DNA from: Panulirus ornatus
Taxonomy: Eukaryota > Arthropoda > Malacostraca > Decapoda > Palinuridae
Length of the DNA stretch: 64,000 bases
Direction of reading: 5' to 3'
Assembly (NCBI RefSeq): GCF_036320965.1
Contig: NC_092279.1
Span: 14,953,661 to 15,017,660, forward strand
The stretch's first letter is position 1; each line of letters starts with the position of its first letter. The notes under the pieces were generated by a model. It was not told the DNA's origin. It did no database searches and worked only from the letters and a program-made list of their open reading frames with translations. Of this stretch, positions 47,285 to 61,037 are shown piece after piece. The translations under genes were made by a program, and so were the position numbers.

Positions 47285-47731
47285 AACAACACATTCCTCT
47301 CCCCCAAAATCATAACCCATCACTACTCCCGCAGACTGGAGATTGCTGAGCTCAAGCACCAGTTACCCCAGACGTTGATTTCCGTACACTTGCAAAGCCC
47401 TTCTTGGCCGCTACAAGAACCAACTAAACATGTACAGGTATTCGTGGGTAACGACCACAGATGGCGGTGTTCGAGATGCGGCAGACCCAACTGAGTAGCT
47501 CGTCACGTTCTGCCTACGGGGGGGGGGGTGTCAAACACCACAAAGGCGAGCCTGCAGGATAAATGAACCTAGTGACAGGTGGTGACTACTGAGGGTCTCA
47601 AAAGGAGGATTCTGGGATTGCACTCTATGCCTCGTATCCACAGAGGAACGGCAGGATTCCGCAAAGATACGACACATTTCACCTTCTCCAACGCTGTGGA
47701 CCGACCGACAACAACCACGAAGAGATCCTGT

Positions 47732-47835
<104 letters not shown>

Positions 47836-48700
47836 GAACAATAACGTTACTCAGTCCGTCAACCGAAATCTCAGCCGCGTAAACAATTCAGTTCTTCAGG
47901 AGGCGCCACTGTTGCAGATTGACTTGTGTACTGCGCCTGTTGCACCAACGAGGTTATTCGAGCCAGCATCTTTCGTTATTTTTCTTGGGCGCTTTAGTCA
48001 GTTTATGACTGGCCACGCACTCGCGGCTGTTGCCAGGTCGCTGACGGCATGTCGATGCTGTTTGTGGTCGTCATCTGTGACGAGGCTTTTGGTAAGAATA
48101 TCCGCTTCCGCTTCCCGTCGAAACAATTTCTCGACAGTCATTATTGCTGACGACTCACCACAGATCACTCCATACCTGACATATGCTAGGTTGGGTTTGT
48201 GTATCTGTGTGTGTATGCGCGCGCATACTAATGCGGTGACCTTGGTTAGGGCATCCAGTTGCCTGTGGCGTCTCAGCTAACATTAAAAAAAAAAAAAAAA
48301 ACTGATATGGAAACTTAAAATAATCGTGAATGGAAAATACATCTTAATCTATCTCCAGCACTGGGATGCTCCGGGGATGAGGCTCAAATGTGTTTAGCAT
48401 AAACGATGAAGAAGTATGTAGATAGACAGATCATGTGTTTAAAAGATTCTTCCTGCTCAAGAAGCTTATCTACTGATAAATGATATCAATGAAATATTTG
48501 TGAAGCACTGAGTTTAAGGTAGTGAGAGTCTTGACCTTGATAACATCTGGTATTTGGTCATGCCATTGTTTGTCTACGCCTAAAAAGAAATAAAGAAAGA
48601 AAAAAAAACTGCCTGCGGTTAAATTCATCTCATTTCTTTCATTTCACTTCGTTATTCGTGGTCATCATGCCTTCTGTTGAAAAATTCAATAACGCACGTG

Positions 48701-48749
<49 letters not shown>

Positions 48750-50867
48750 AGAAACTAGCGGATTCAGGCTCTCCGAACCCTCATGTGTCCGCTCCTGGAG
48801 AGGCCTACCATATCTCCCGCAACACCACGCCACTAAACGACACATGCCATCGTTCAGCGGTGTAATCATTCACCACGTCATCTATTCACACCACTCACAT
48901 TGCCGGTACAACCCTACCACTCAGCAACAGAATATCATCTTAAAACTATTTCACTCTCGCAGGCAGAAACTTCCATCTTGGCCAAGGAAATGGATGAGTA
49001 TTTGGCAATTGTTTACGGAGGGTTTATCGGCCTATCTACAGACCGGAGACGGACAAACAGGAGAGCAGGATAATAGTGCAGGTGGGAGGAGGTATACTGG
49101 AAGCGAGTGATGGTATGGTGAAGATGGGGGAAAATATAGTGGTGGTGGGCGGAAGTATATAATGGCGTGGGCAGGGGTATAACAGAAGTGGGTGTGAGTC
49201 TGACAAGAGGTGGGCAAGGGGTACATATGGTGGGGGTGGGTGGGGGTTGGGTGGAGATCTGGTGGTGAGGAGGTTGGGCTAGGATACAGTCGAGGTGGGC
49301 GGGGCCCCATGCGATGCGAGAGGTGGCATGGCATGAGCGGGCGGAGGGTGCCGCACAGGTCATCATGATTCGGCCCTCCTACCCTGGAATGTCACCCAGG
49401 GATACCGTCAGAGCCTTGCGAGCCCCTTAGTAGCCTGCTGCCTCCCGCTACAACAGCAGCATACCCTCTCCATCATCCCGCGGGGCCATACGCTGAATAC
49501 CTTCTTCATTCACGGGTAAATATGAAGCTCGAGAGTACTTTTCCTCGACTGATGCGTTGTCGGGCTTACCGCGCGCCGCGCGCGACGGAACGTCTCCGTT
49601 CCAAAACCGTCGGGAAGGGTTGTTCGATATCCACTCACTAATTCGCGGACGTAGGCATGTGTGTATGCCGCGGCATCTACGGAAACGAATATTCACAGCT
49701 TCTCTGTCTAGTCTTCGTTTTATGTCCCTCTGTTTTTCACCCTGTCTCGTCCAGGAAGCAGAGAGCTACCGGCCAAGGAGGCTCCATCGGTACTGGTGAA
49801 AGATGCGAAGTGAATCAGTGGCTGTCAAGTTCCACTTCCCTGGCTCAGGATGCCGTCTGTTCTCCCTGGTTCATCCTCATTTGCGCTCCTCGCACATAAC
49901 ACTTGACAACGCGTAGTCACACGACTCATTCTTCATTAAGTCTAGATTTTCCTGCGGTGGACGGCGGGGGACACGCGCTAGCCCTGCCTTTTAGCAAAGT
50001 TCCGTCGTTAGTCATCGTTAGAAAGCAAAACAGCCATCATCTAGATACAAAAATGCCGAGTGTATTTCTTTGCTACTTCAATCTCGAAGTGCGACACCGA
50101 GTTTATAAGCGAAAGCCACGAACATTAGTTGATACATGAGGTTTTTCCCTCCAAGTATCTTCAGGCTCGAACAGTGTGCCTGAAATTACGAATGGTTGAC
50201 ATAATGCTGTCCTCACACGCTAGCACACGGTTTTCGTTCAGCTGGAACCGCTTCCTAAAGCCAACACTCTTCAAGATATTTAGAAACTGTAGCTGAATGG
50301 ATGAGTCGATGATTGGTAAATTGATGCAGTAGTTTCTCACACAAGTTACTTACAAGTAAGGAAATTATCACGACCAATTTGTCTCAGGGGACAACAGCAG
50401 CAGCGCAAGTTCAAGAAAGTGGAGGAAAATCATCAAATTCTACACAGATATATCTGGAATATTATTACTGATAATCGTTGCTCCTAAAGACGTACTGAGT
50501 GCCTGCAAATGTCCTCATGATTCGAAAACCACCGAAATCACAGAATTTGTCTAAATGGCTCAAGAAATTCACAAAAATCATTAGGAATAAATGCCCTTCA
50601 TACCCAGATTTCCACTAACAGACGAGCACATACATAAAGCACAGGATCAACCACCTAGCCTCTCACTAATCACAAGGTTACATGACCCCACTCCATGTTT
50701 CCTCCGGTTCTGTATACATAGCCTCTAATATGTCTATTTTCTCACACTGTAACAAGTTCTCTGAAGATGTGGTAATACACAAAAAGCGCTCTGCTTTCTT
50801 GTTTCCTTTTCCTTGTGGTGTTTCTGCATTGATGAAGTTACATATTTGTTGCGATTTTCTGCATTAT

Positions 50868-51113
50868 TGAACCAGGGCATGTGAGGCGTCTGGGGTAAAC
50901 CATGGAAAGTTCTGTGGGGCCCTGGATGTGGAAAGGGAGCTGTGGTTTCGGTGCATTATACATGACAGCTAGAGACGGAGTGTGAACGAACGTGGCCTTT
51001 GTTGTCCTTTCCAAGCGTTACCTCGCGCGCGTGCGGGGGAAGGGGGGTGTCATCTCATGTGTGGCGGGCTTGGCGACAAGAGTGAATAAAGGCAGCAAGT
51101 ACGAATTATGTAC

Positions 51114-51145
<32 letters not shown>

Positions 51146-51330
51146 GTCTGCGCATGTATATATATATATATGCATACGTAGAAATGTAGAGGTATGTATA
51201 TGTGTGTGTGTGTGGACGTGTATGTATATACATGTGTATGTGGGTGGGTTGGGCCATTCTTTCGTCTGTTTCCTTGCGCTACCTCACTAATGCGGGAGAC
51301 AGCGACAAAGTATAATAGATAAATAAATAA
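50868..51330 (+). mobile_element. Retroelement 3' tail / SINE-like element
   Basis: It opens with the same gcatgtgaggcgtctggggtaaaccatgg stretch (only part written here) as the 3' UTR of the 21.9-kb LINE. It ends gcgctacctcactaatgcgg, then gagacagcgacaaag and an AAAT/TA tail. An internal block (50,915-51,100) is shared in reverse with 37,680-37,835. Confidence 0.7.
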
Positions 51331-51334
51331 ATAA

Positions 51335-51336
<2 letters not shown>

Positions 51337-51414
<78 letters not shown>

Positions 51415-51443
51415 CTCGCAAACGCGGGAGACAGCGACAAAGC

Positions 51444-51512
<69 letters not shown>
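51337..51512. repeat. Two (TA)n tracts flanking a LINE-tail fragment
   Basis: An AAAT-to-TA tract, the tail fragment, A16, then a second TA tract. Confidence 0.9.
51413..51443 (+). mobile_element. Isolated LINE-tail fragment between two TA tracts
   Basis: acctcgcaaacgcgggagac then agcgacaaagc, flanked on both sides by TA microsatellites. Confidence 0.6.
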
Positions 51513-51514
<2 letters not shown>

Positions 51515-52029
51515 AACTAACGAAACATGAGAAGAACAGGCCAAAATCAAAATCAAGAGGATACCTTGATGGAACAAAGTGAGGACTAACCCTCACAGAT
51601 GCTTTTCCTTCACAACCTACACAGCAAAACGAGATCTAAAGTTGTTCCAGGGAATCTATAATATAACGAGTAGGCTGTTCATTCCTGCTGGAGTCACTGA
51701 CATCCAGGTCCTAACGGCGCCTCGTATAAATCTAGGAAAAATCATAGAATCATATTCAAGTGTTACACTATAACTTGGGAGAGATAAAGTTGCGGGTGTG
51801 CAAGAATTATACCGGCACTAATTTTGCATGAAGGACAGCTCTCATGAGAGACAAGAATCTCAACTGATCTCATCTCAAAGGGCATTATTTCCAAATTATA
51901 AATTTCCTTGCAAGTAGAAAAACACGGGGCAAGCTGTGCACCTGCCAGCTAAATGGTACCACCATGATGAGGATATAACCACACTATTTCAAGAACATAT
52001 TCCTACTGACATGTAGCGACTGTAGTCAT

Positions 52030-52450
52030 GAAAGGAAGGGGGAAAAAATATCCACAATTACTTCAATGGTGCAAACCGATAACCAGAGCTCTCGTTTCCA
52101 ACCTTCTCTGCAGGTGCCATAAGTTCTCTACGGTACGTCTCATCTGTCTGTTCAGTAACACTTGTGTACACTATCAGTTTTGTTCCCCTAATCCGATCCA
52201 TTGTCCTATTTTCACTCCATAATAATAGCCTTAGGTGATAAATCTTCCTGAAGTCTTCAAGAGTTATTAGTCGACTTAAAATGCTGTGTTACTGTGGCAG
52301 TGGCAAATTCTCTTGCGGTGGAAGAATGGTATATGTATACACCATGAATAGCAGTGGACCCAGAAACAAACCTTGAGGCACTTGGCCTTTTCCTGGAGTC
52401 ACTTAGGTTCTATCCCATTAGCGCCGATTCTCCGCCTTCTACACCAATAC
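52030..52450 (-). mobile_element. LINE reverse-transcriptase relic between the two genes
   Basis: Read on the minus strand, 52,390-52,340 gives GQVPQGLFLGPLLFMVY, the V-P-Q-G-S-x-L-G-P-L-L-F motif of reverse transcriptases. Flanking sequence is degenerate, and the FADD motif was not found. Confidence 0.6.
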
Positions 52451-53244
52451 CCATGACTTAAGTCCTGTTTTGTATCTTCGTCCTGTTCCAAGAGCTCTCT
52501 TGTGGTATGCTTTCTATCAATTTTACTGATAGCTTGATGAAACAAATCCCGTCTGTGTACAGTGCGGACCCACTGGCTCTACTTTCTGAGTTAAAAGACA
52601 CTGAAAGTGACCTTCTTGCGGAACAGACATCATGCAATGTTTACATTGCGGCAGCCATCATCTAACGGACCCACGCACCCTTACATAGATGAGGAACTCA
52701 CAGTCCGGATTTTTTTTTTTTGTTTTCCTTGTAGTGAAGGTATTGTGGCTTAAGTGTTGCCCTCTGGCTGTTGTTAGCAATCAAATCCAACATCAGTCAC
52801 TTTTCGCACCGTAATCCTCGAGATATTCCGTTTTTCTTTTCTTTGACCTCATAACCCCCAGCACCACCACCTTCTTTCTCTCACTGGGCTCCTTCATTTC
52901 CAGAGAAGCGCTACAATCAGCAGCAATGAAGTGGTGGGCTCCTCTGGAATAAGAACTTCGACGAGACTGTACTGCCCTTTCGTCAGTTGAGTGTGCCGCA
53001 TTCTCGCTCGCTGGCGGTGACACTCTCCTCTCTCCTGCGTAACCTCATGCGAGCGGAGTCCGGTAACACCAGATGAGATTTTTCCGTACCGTGCATATCA
53101 ATATGGTTGTTGCAGAAGGAATGTATTTCACAGGGACTCCTTTCTCAGGTCTGCCGGAACCTACAAGGCGTTTGCCATAACACACACACACAAAAAAAAA
53201 AAAAAACAGGAGCGCCAGAAGGACCCTGCCCTCTTCGCTTCAAG

Positions 53245-53305
53245 ATGAACTACAGGAAATATATGTCAGACTCTGCTTTGCAACTGACTGCGTCAGTTCT
53301 TTCAA
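53245..53305 (+). CDS. Aadat-like: Aminotransferase exon 1
   Basis: [20 protein letters not shown] plus one base, then donor gtaagt. The Met-Asn-Tyr-x-x-(Phe/Tyr) opening is what AADAT proteins start with, and the single spare A joins GC at 55,592 to make Ser in phase. Confidence 0.82.
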
Positions 53306-53860
53306 GTAAGTGAGACGATCATTTCTGTACCACATTTCTATACTAGATATGCTGATGGACTCGTCCCTTCCGCACTTCCCTATGCCATGTCTGTTGCATT
53401 ACTCCCACCTGTAGTTACTAAGCAAGTCTTCACCGTAGATAGTGAGACTTAGTATAACATATCGCAACACATACCACAGTTTCTATCTCGTTAGCGGACT
53501 CACTCTCTCACACACACACACTCTCTCTCTCTCTCTCTCTCTTTCTCATATACACTTAGACGAGTAACATTTCCATCTAGTTCTATAACCTTATCACCTG
53601 ACCTGTGATGCTGTTTGCTCCTGTTCAGATCAATGAAACAGATTTAGGCATTTAGTTGGTCTCGAACATCTTCAACCATATTTCGGTGCTTATTGCGTGA
53701 TGCATGAACAGCACTTTGGCTATTACGGCTGTAATTTCCATGAATATCGTAAACAACAAGCTAATTTCATCTAACTTTGCATACCGACCATTTCTTATCA
53801 AAGCTATAGCATAAAACTTTATTCATAAGAGGGGGAAAAATACTCTACATCATTTCATCG

Positions 53861-53891
<31 letters not shown>

Positions 53892-55299
53892 GTATCACAC
53901 AGAAATCACCTTTCCTGAAAGTGATAAACTCTCATGAGGTTACTACTTCCCCCGGCTGATTCATCTTCCACTCATATCAGTAACCCTGTCGTTGATGACT
54001 TCAGAGATCACCTCCTAGTTCGTCAGCGACCACGAGCATCTTCATTTACCCACATACGCTTCAGGTGGACAAATGGCATTACCTTTGAGTGTTACTTCCT
54101 GTGGATGTCACTCGGCACCAGCCTCCACGTAACTGCGGATCTAACTCCTTAGTTACACGCCAAGTCCGCCCTTCCTTACGTCAGTAAGAACTGAATCAAA
54201 ATTTGCAAAAATACAAGCATGAACACTAACCAGAAACTCCATCATTTGCTGGCGAATGCCATACGTCTCCCTCAGTCAACTTCCCTTCACTCTTAATAAA
54301 ATCTTCACAGCTCGGCAAATTCATTTTTACTACATGTTTCAGCTTCACTGCCTTTGACCTGACGTTTATGGATCGGGTCCAACGCATCTTTACTTCATTC
54401 CTAACAAAAACACTTTTACAACACCTTCGACACCATTCACCTTTAACCTGACCCTTACTGGTCATGTCAAAAGCAAAAGTATAGATCTTATTTTTTCTCT
54501 AAAACCCTCTGACCCTAACTACACTCCCTCTCGACCAACGAACGTCCACTTCATCCTTCACAAATGCATCTTCACTACACCCTCAATACCAATACCTTCG
54601 ACCACCTAAACACTTCCCGGGTCAAGTCGACAGGGCGCATGTTAACTACTCTCAAATAACAGACGAACACATCTTCACTACACTATCAAGTGCATCGGGG
54701 GCTTTGACCTGACATTTACGGGTGAGGTCAGAAGCCACGACCAGGATGCTGTTTCTGGGAAGAGAACGAACAGAAATGAAAACTGTAAACCTTAAACTCA
54801 TCTTCACTACCCCCTATGGTTCCTGCCCTGAACCTTATGTCAGGTCAAACGTATCTTCACTACACCTCGTCAACAGTGGCTTCAGTGAGATTAAAGATCG
54901 GGGTAAAAGGTGATGATAGTTGGAAAGGTCAAAGTTCAGGGTGAGGCTGGTGATAGCTGGAAATGTCAAAGTTACGACTGACGGTGGTTATGGAGGATGA
55001 AAAGGTCAAAAAAGTTCAGGGTAAGGGCTATGATAGTTGGAAAGGTCAAAGTTAAGACTGACGGTGGTGAAAGATGAAAAGGTAAAAAAAGTTTAGGGTA
55101 ACTAAGGGCTATGATAGCTGGAAAGGTCAAAGTTTAGATTGGCGGTGGTGAGAGTTGGAAAGGTTAGTGTTCAAGGTGAGGTTGATGACAGTTGAAAAGG
55201 TCAAAGTTCTGATTGAGGGTGATAATAGAAAAGATCAAAGTTCAGACTGAGGGTGGTGATAGCTGGGGAGGTCAAGTGGTCAAGGTGAGGTTGACGATA

Positions 55300-55379
<80 letters not shown>

Positions 55380-55445
55380 CTGAGTTTTTCATAACACCTG
55401 ACATAAAGACAATAAAACAAAGCCTGGGGCACACTAACGCACCCT

Positions 55446-55543
<98 letters not shown>

Positions 55544-57575
55544 GAGAGAAACTGCAAAATGCTCGAGGATACTCATATGAGCCATTTTCAGGCCAGCGCC
55601 TGAGGACCACCTTTCCAGCAAACTTGCTGTCTCTGGCAGGCGGTTGCCCGACCCATCTCTTTTCCCCATCCTGGACGCCAGCTTCACTCTGCGGGATGGA
55701 AGTACCCTCACTCTTGACCCACAGCTTATGGCCACCTGTCTCCAGTACTTACAAAAAACTGGGTATGTTTTCTCCGACTGACGGACACCTTTGACTCATG
55801 GCCTCTAAATCGGATTTACATCCATTTTTTTTTTCTTTTTTTTTTTTTGGGGGGGGGGGGGGTCCTCCATCGCCGTCATCTTCCTGTCGTGGTTGGGAGG
55901 TCGTCGTTAAAACCTTTAACCACAGCCTCTGACCTAACCTTAAGAACCCACTATCAGATGTCCTTCAGATTTCATGCAATTGTGTATCAACATTTGATAG
56001 AAAAAAAAAACAAAAAAAAACGTAAGACCCTTAACTTCCTCAGCTTATCGTGTGCTCCCTGGCCTGGCCAACCAAACAATCCTGTTTATCGTCTGCTCCC
56101 TGGCCTGGCCAAACCAAACATTCCCATTTTTATCGTCTGCTTCCTGGCCAGGCCAATCCCATGGATTTTTTTTTTCCTGATCACCATACACATCATTTTA
56201 GTCTGAGATAGTTTTGAAATATCTTGACACAGTTCCCGTATTTTTTTTCCCAAACTGAAAACTATACCTGGTATCTCTAAAGTCCAAAATCTATAAACTT
56301 ACACTTGAAATGAAATCTGCTTCCCATTGGGTAATGATACCATTATCAGGACACGGACACACACCACTTCGTCTAAAAGTATTTCTGACACGCACTGTTG
56401 TGACCTTAGGTACAAAGCGTTCAAAGAACAGGTGGAGGAACTGACCAACAGGATCCACTCACCGCCCCGCATGTCGGAGAGGGACGTAGTGGTGACCTAC
56501 GGGGCCCAGCATGCACTATCGATGACTCTTGAAGTGCTGCTGAACCGTGGCGACTACGTAGTGTTAGAGGAACATTCATACTGTTCTATCTTTCCAATGG
56601 TGAGTTAAGCTCTCTCTCTCTCTCTCTCATATTGCGTATGTTCATCACCTTATCGATCACCATTATCATTATCATCATTTTGATCATTAACTATATCATT
56701 ATCATTATTAATACTAGCTTTGACGATTTTTATGTTTAGGTCAAATAGCCCATCTTCATTACCCTCTTCATCTCACTAAACTACAACATTAGTACACACT
56801 CATGCTCACTAACGAATATTTTCACAGCACCTTCACTTCATGTTCACCACGGAAGAGTGGATGTGAGGAAATAAGGATGTTATTTCGTCTATTACTAGGG
56901 CTATCTGGAGCGGGAAACGTCATTGTCATTATCATATACCCCAAGGACCCCTTTCTCAAGGATCCAGGGGACTCCTACGTTTTCAAGGGTAGGCTACACT
57001 CAAAAGCAGGGAGAGGATGGATTCCTCACACACAATGGGGAGTCTTCATTTGTATTCTGGTATATAAACAATTGTTTATGATGATTTCACTTCTGCTTGA
57101 TATACATGATTTCCTCGTTCATCTAAAAACTGTGCAGGTCTGGGTTCAAATGATCTTGAGGACAACGTGATGTTGTCCATAACGGAAGTATTCTTTCCTC
57201 AACGGTGACACACAAGATTTTCATGAGCTTCTTCCAACAGCTGCGGAGACTTGGGGCTCGTACTCTTAGCATCCAGTGTGACAGTCAGGGGATGGAGCCC
57301 AACCTCCTCCGCAAGGCTCTTGCCACAGTTACGGATGGCGTGGTCAAGGTGAGTTTGGCTGCCACACTGGCCATGGTGAGGACGTGCTGGGTACGTGGCT
57401 AGAGTGAGTGGTTCTTGGGTGCGCCCAGGACTGACGGTTCGCCGGAAAAGGGCAAAGGCTAGCCTGGGATATTATGAACGATAATAATCTATATAAATTC
57501 ACTAAACGCCGAGGATGCCAGATGTGGCCAAGTGCCAAGGTTCTGATTCTGTCTGCTGCTTGTGGCTCTAATGCC

Positions 57576-57623
<48 letters not shown>

Positions 57624-60600
57624 CCTTGAGTGTGTCTAAGGTTAAGAATCCTTCGTTATCACGAAGAAGTGAATGCACGCCACAGATACAACGTAGATTA
57701 TAGCCACATAAACTCACGTGCAGATGGCCTCTTCCCCTAACCCTGTTACCCTGACGAATGCTGTTTTCGGCCTTAAACTATAACCTTACAATTAGGATGA
57801 ATGATCGCATTCAGTAAATCCGAGGCGGCTGAAGCAAAAGCAGGTCTCGGTGAGATGTACAAAAAAGACTAGAGACTGTTTCACACATACGTACGCACTA
57901 CACCAAAGCTCGCGGCTAAAGAAAAAAAAAAAACAAAGCTTGAGGGATTGGCCGAGGTGAAAGACAGCGATTCTTTTTAAAGCCAAGTCGATGGCTGCAG
58001 ATTGTATGGCTAAAGGAAGGAGAGAATGAAGCTCTGGTTAAGTCCGAAGAGTTCTGGAGGTCTGACTGAAGGTGTGTGAGATTGCTGGGTCTTAGCCGAG
58101 CTGACTGACTTATGAGAGATGTCTAATGTAAAAGGTTTGGCTGTTGGATTTGCTCAAATGGAGAGAGAGGATGTTGGGAGTCTGTTCCCAGTGATGATTT
58201 ACCGTGAGCTTGGACAAGCTCAGGAATGCACTGAAGTCTAGCCGAGGCTAACAGTTGTTTAAGATGGTCATGATGAAGAGTGGCTGAAAGAGCAGCTGGG
58301 CTGGAAGGTTGATAGACTGACTATGGCGGGAGGTATGCTGGGAGGGAAGGGGGAGGAAGGGAGCATGACCATGGGGTGAATACAAAGAACCTGGCGCAAG
58401 CTGAGGATTTATTCTGGACATAGCCAGTGGGCCGGACCAAGTTCAGAGGAAGCCAAATGACCGTGTTGTGCCACGGAAGGTGAATTAAATAAAAGGCTCA
58501 TACAGATCTTAGCACGCTGGAAGCCTGCTTGTAGCTGGTTGGTTCTTACAACAATAAGGGTGTATCCTAAGATGTAACGTCTACTCTCGTGTTAGACTCT
58601 TGTATATCACCTACCTTCATCGTTTCCAGGTGATGTACCTGAACCCCTGTGGGACGAATCCAACAGGGACGTGTATGGACGAGACCAGACGTCGTGATAT
58701 ATACAACATCGCCTGCGAGAATGATTTCATTATCCTCGAGGATGACCCATACTACTTCATTCAGTTTACAGAGGTCAGTTTATGTCTGGGTCATGTATAT
58801 ACCTTCTGAGTCTTCTCAGATGCTCCTGCATCTCCATGACCGAAGGAACACCATCGTAGGGACGTCTCGTCCGATGCCTTTAACTTTTACACTAATACAA
58901 TATGTTTTCTTCAGTCTTTAACCTGTGTGAAAGGCGTCCTTACATCATCACCCTCCTGCAGGTGGTGCGTCCTTCCCTACGTGTATACATGATGTCACCC
59001 TGACCTCTGATGCAGTAGTACCAACTGGTGATGATCACTAACCATTCCTTGACTTTATTACTCGGGAGAAGGTTCCTCCCTCCAATACAAATATTATATA
59101 TAACTGTCTGAAGCTTCCCCTTCCAAAGCGAAGGCTTGGCTTGCGGCCAAATTGCTTTACATTGTCATCTGAATCGTCAAACTCTTGCAGAAAAAGCTTC
59201 CGAGTTTCTTAAGTCTGGACACAGAGGGCCGGGTGCTGCGAGTGGACACGTTCTCCAAGATTCTATCTCCAGGGCTGCGTGTAGGGTACGTCACTGCCCC
59301 CAAACCATTCGTAGAAAAGATGAATGTGGTCGGCATCGTAGCTTACAGTCATTGCACAACGCTCCCACAGGTAGGTAAATATTAAGCATGAGCATAAATA
59401 GGTGTTACCAGACTCTGCTCGCACGGGAGTAAATCGAAAGTGAAAAGTCACCCCAGGCGAGTCTGTACCGTTAAAAATACAGTCTCGTCAAGAAACTTCT
59501 CACTCCAAAGGAATCTACATTTCCCAGCTATTGGAACTAGTAAAGCCTTGGGTAACACCAAGGACTCTTTCCTAAAAACTGATCACCATTATGGCTTCCG
59601 TAAGGCGAGATCCAGTGGTGATACTTTTCCCTATCTTACTAACGTCTGGTCATCATTCCTGAAAGACTTTGGGGAGTTAAGTGTGGTTGCCCTTAACATA
59701 TCTAAGGCTTTTGAAAGGACGTGGCATCGGGGTCTCATCTTTAAGCTCCTCTCTTTTGGCTTCCTTCTCCCATTTGCTCCATCATACCTAGCTCCCTCGC
59801 TGGCCGATCTCCATCAACAGCGGTGTCCCTCAAGGTTCTGTTCTGTTCCCTGCACTTTTTCTCCTTTTTTCAACGATTTCCTCTCCTCCACAAATAATCC
59901 AGTGCACTTATATGCAGCACTGCATTCATTCACATCCTCCAATTCTGCTCCCTCTTCTCTCACTCGATCTGCATCTCGACAAAGCTTCCTCAATAAATTC
60001 GGGCAGGATATCTCAGTGGGGTACGCAAAATCTTAAGTTTAATTCAAGGCCCCCAAGACCCAGTTTCTACTCATCTCTCGGCCGAAAACTCCTCACAACT
60101 CCCCTCTCTCCTTTGACGGTTCTCTAGATTCACCCTTTGACTCAATAAACATACTTGGCATTACTGTAACATCCACTCTTTCTTGGGAACCCACATCACA
60201 GGAATAGCCAAGTCTGTCTCAAAGAAACTGGGTGTCCTGTTTAGATGTCGAAACTTCTCTTCTGAACAGTTGCTCCGTTTATACAAGGAATTGATTCGTC
60301 CTTGTATAGGAGTACTGGTCTCACATTTGAGGTGGTTCTAGCTCTGCATCCTTACTAAAGTAGGGAACGGCGATCAGGAATGAATATATTCATACACAGT
60401 AAAAGTACAAAAATAGAATATCTCGTTTCATTTTTTTTCTTTAACTAGGAATCATTATGCTAGCGTTAACCTAACCCGACACAGGTCATGATATGTAACC
60501 TTCTGCGCAAGTGGGGTCCTGAAGGATTCGCGGAACAAACCACGAAGGTTTGTCAGCTGTACCGAACTCGACGGGACAACATGTTGGAGGCAGCAGATAG

Positions 60601-60948
60601 ACATCTGACAGGTGGGTCCACGCCCGCCTCGCCATGGATACAAATCGAGTGTACAACCCAGCAATTATAGACTCTTATCTGCTTCCAAAATTCTGGAAGA
60701 GTCCCCATATGTTAGCCTTGTGGATTCCTTTATGAGCACTGATCCCAGTTTCCCCAAAGGAGTGCATCATTTCCATGCTCCTAGATGTAGCGCACAGCTT
60801 TAGGCTACATGAGCCTCAAGAGAGGAGACACTGACACTGGAGCGTTTGTTTAGATGTGGGTCATTGTGTATGTGTGTGTGTGTGTGGGGGGGGATCTCTT
60901 GTCTGTTTTCTTAGCGCTACCTCGCTGACGCGGGAAACGGCTATCAAG

Positions 60949-61037
<89 letters not shown>

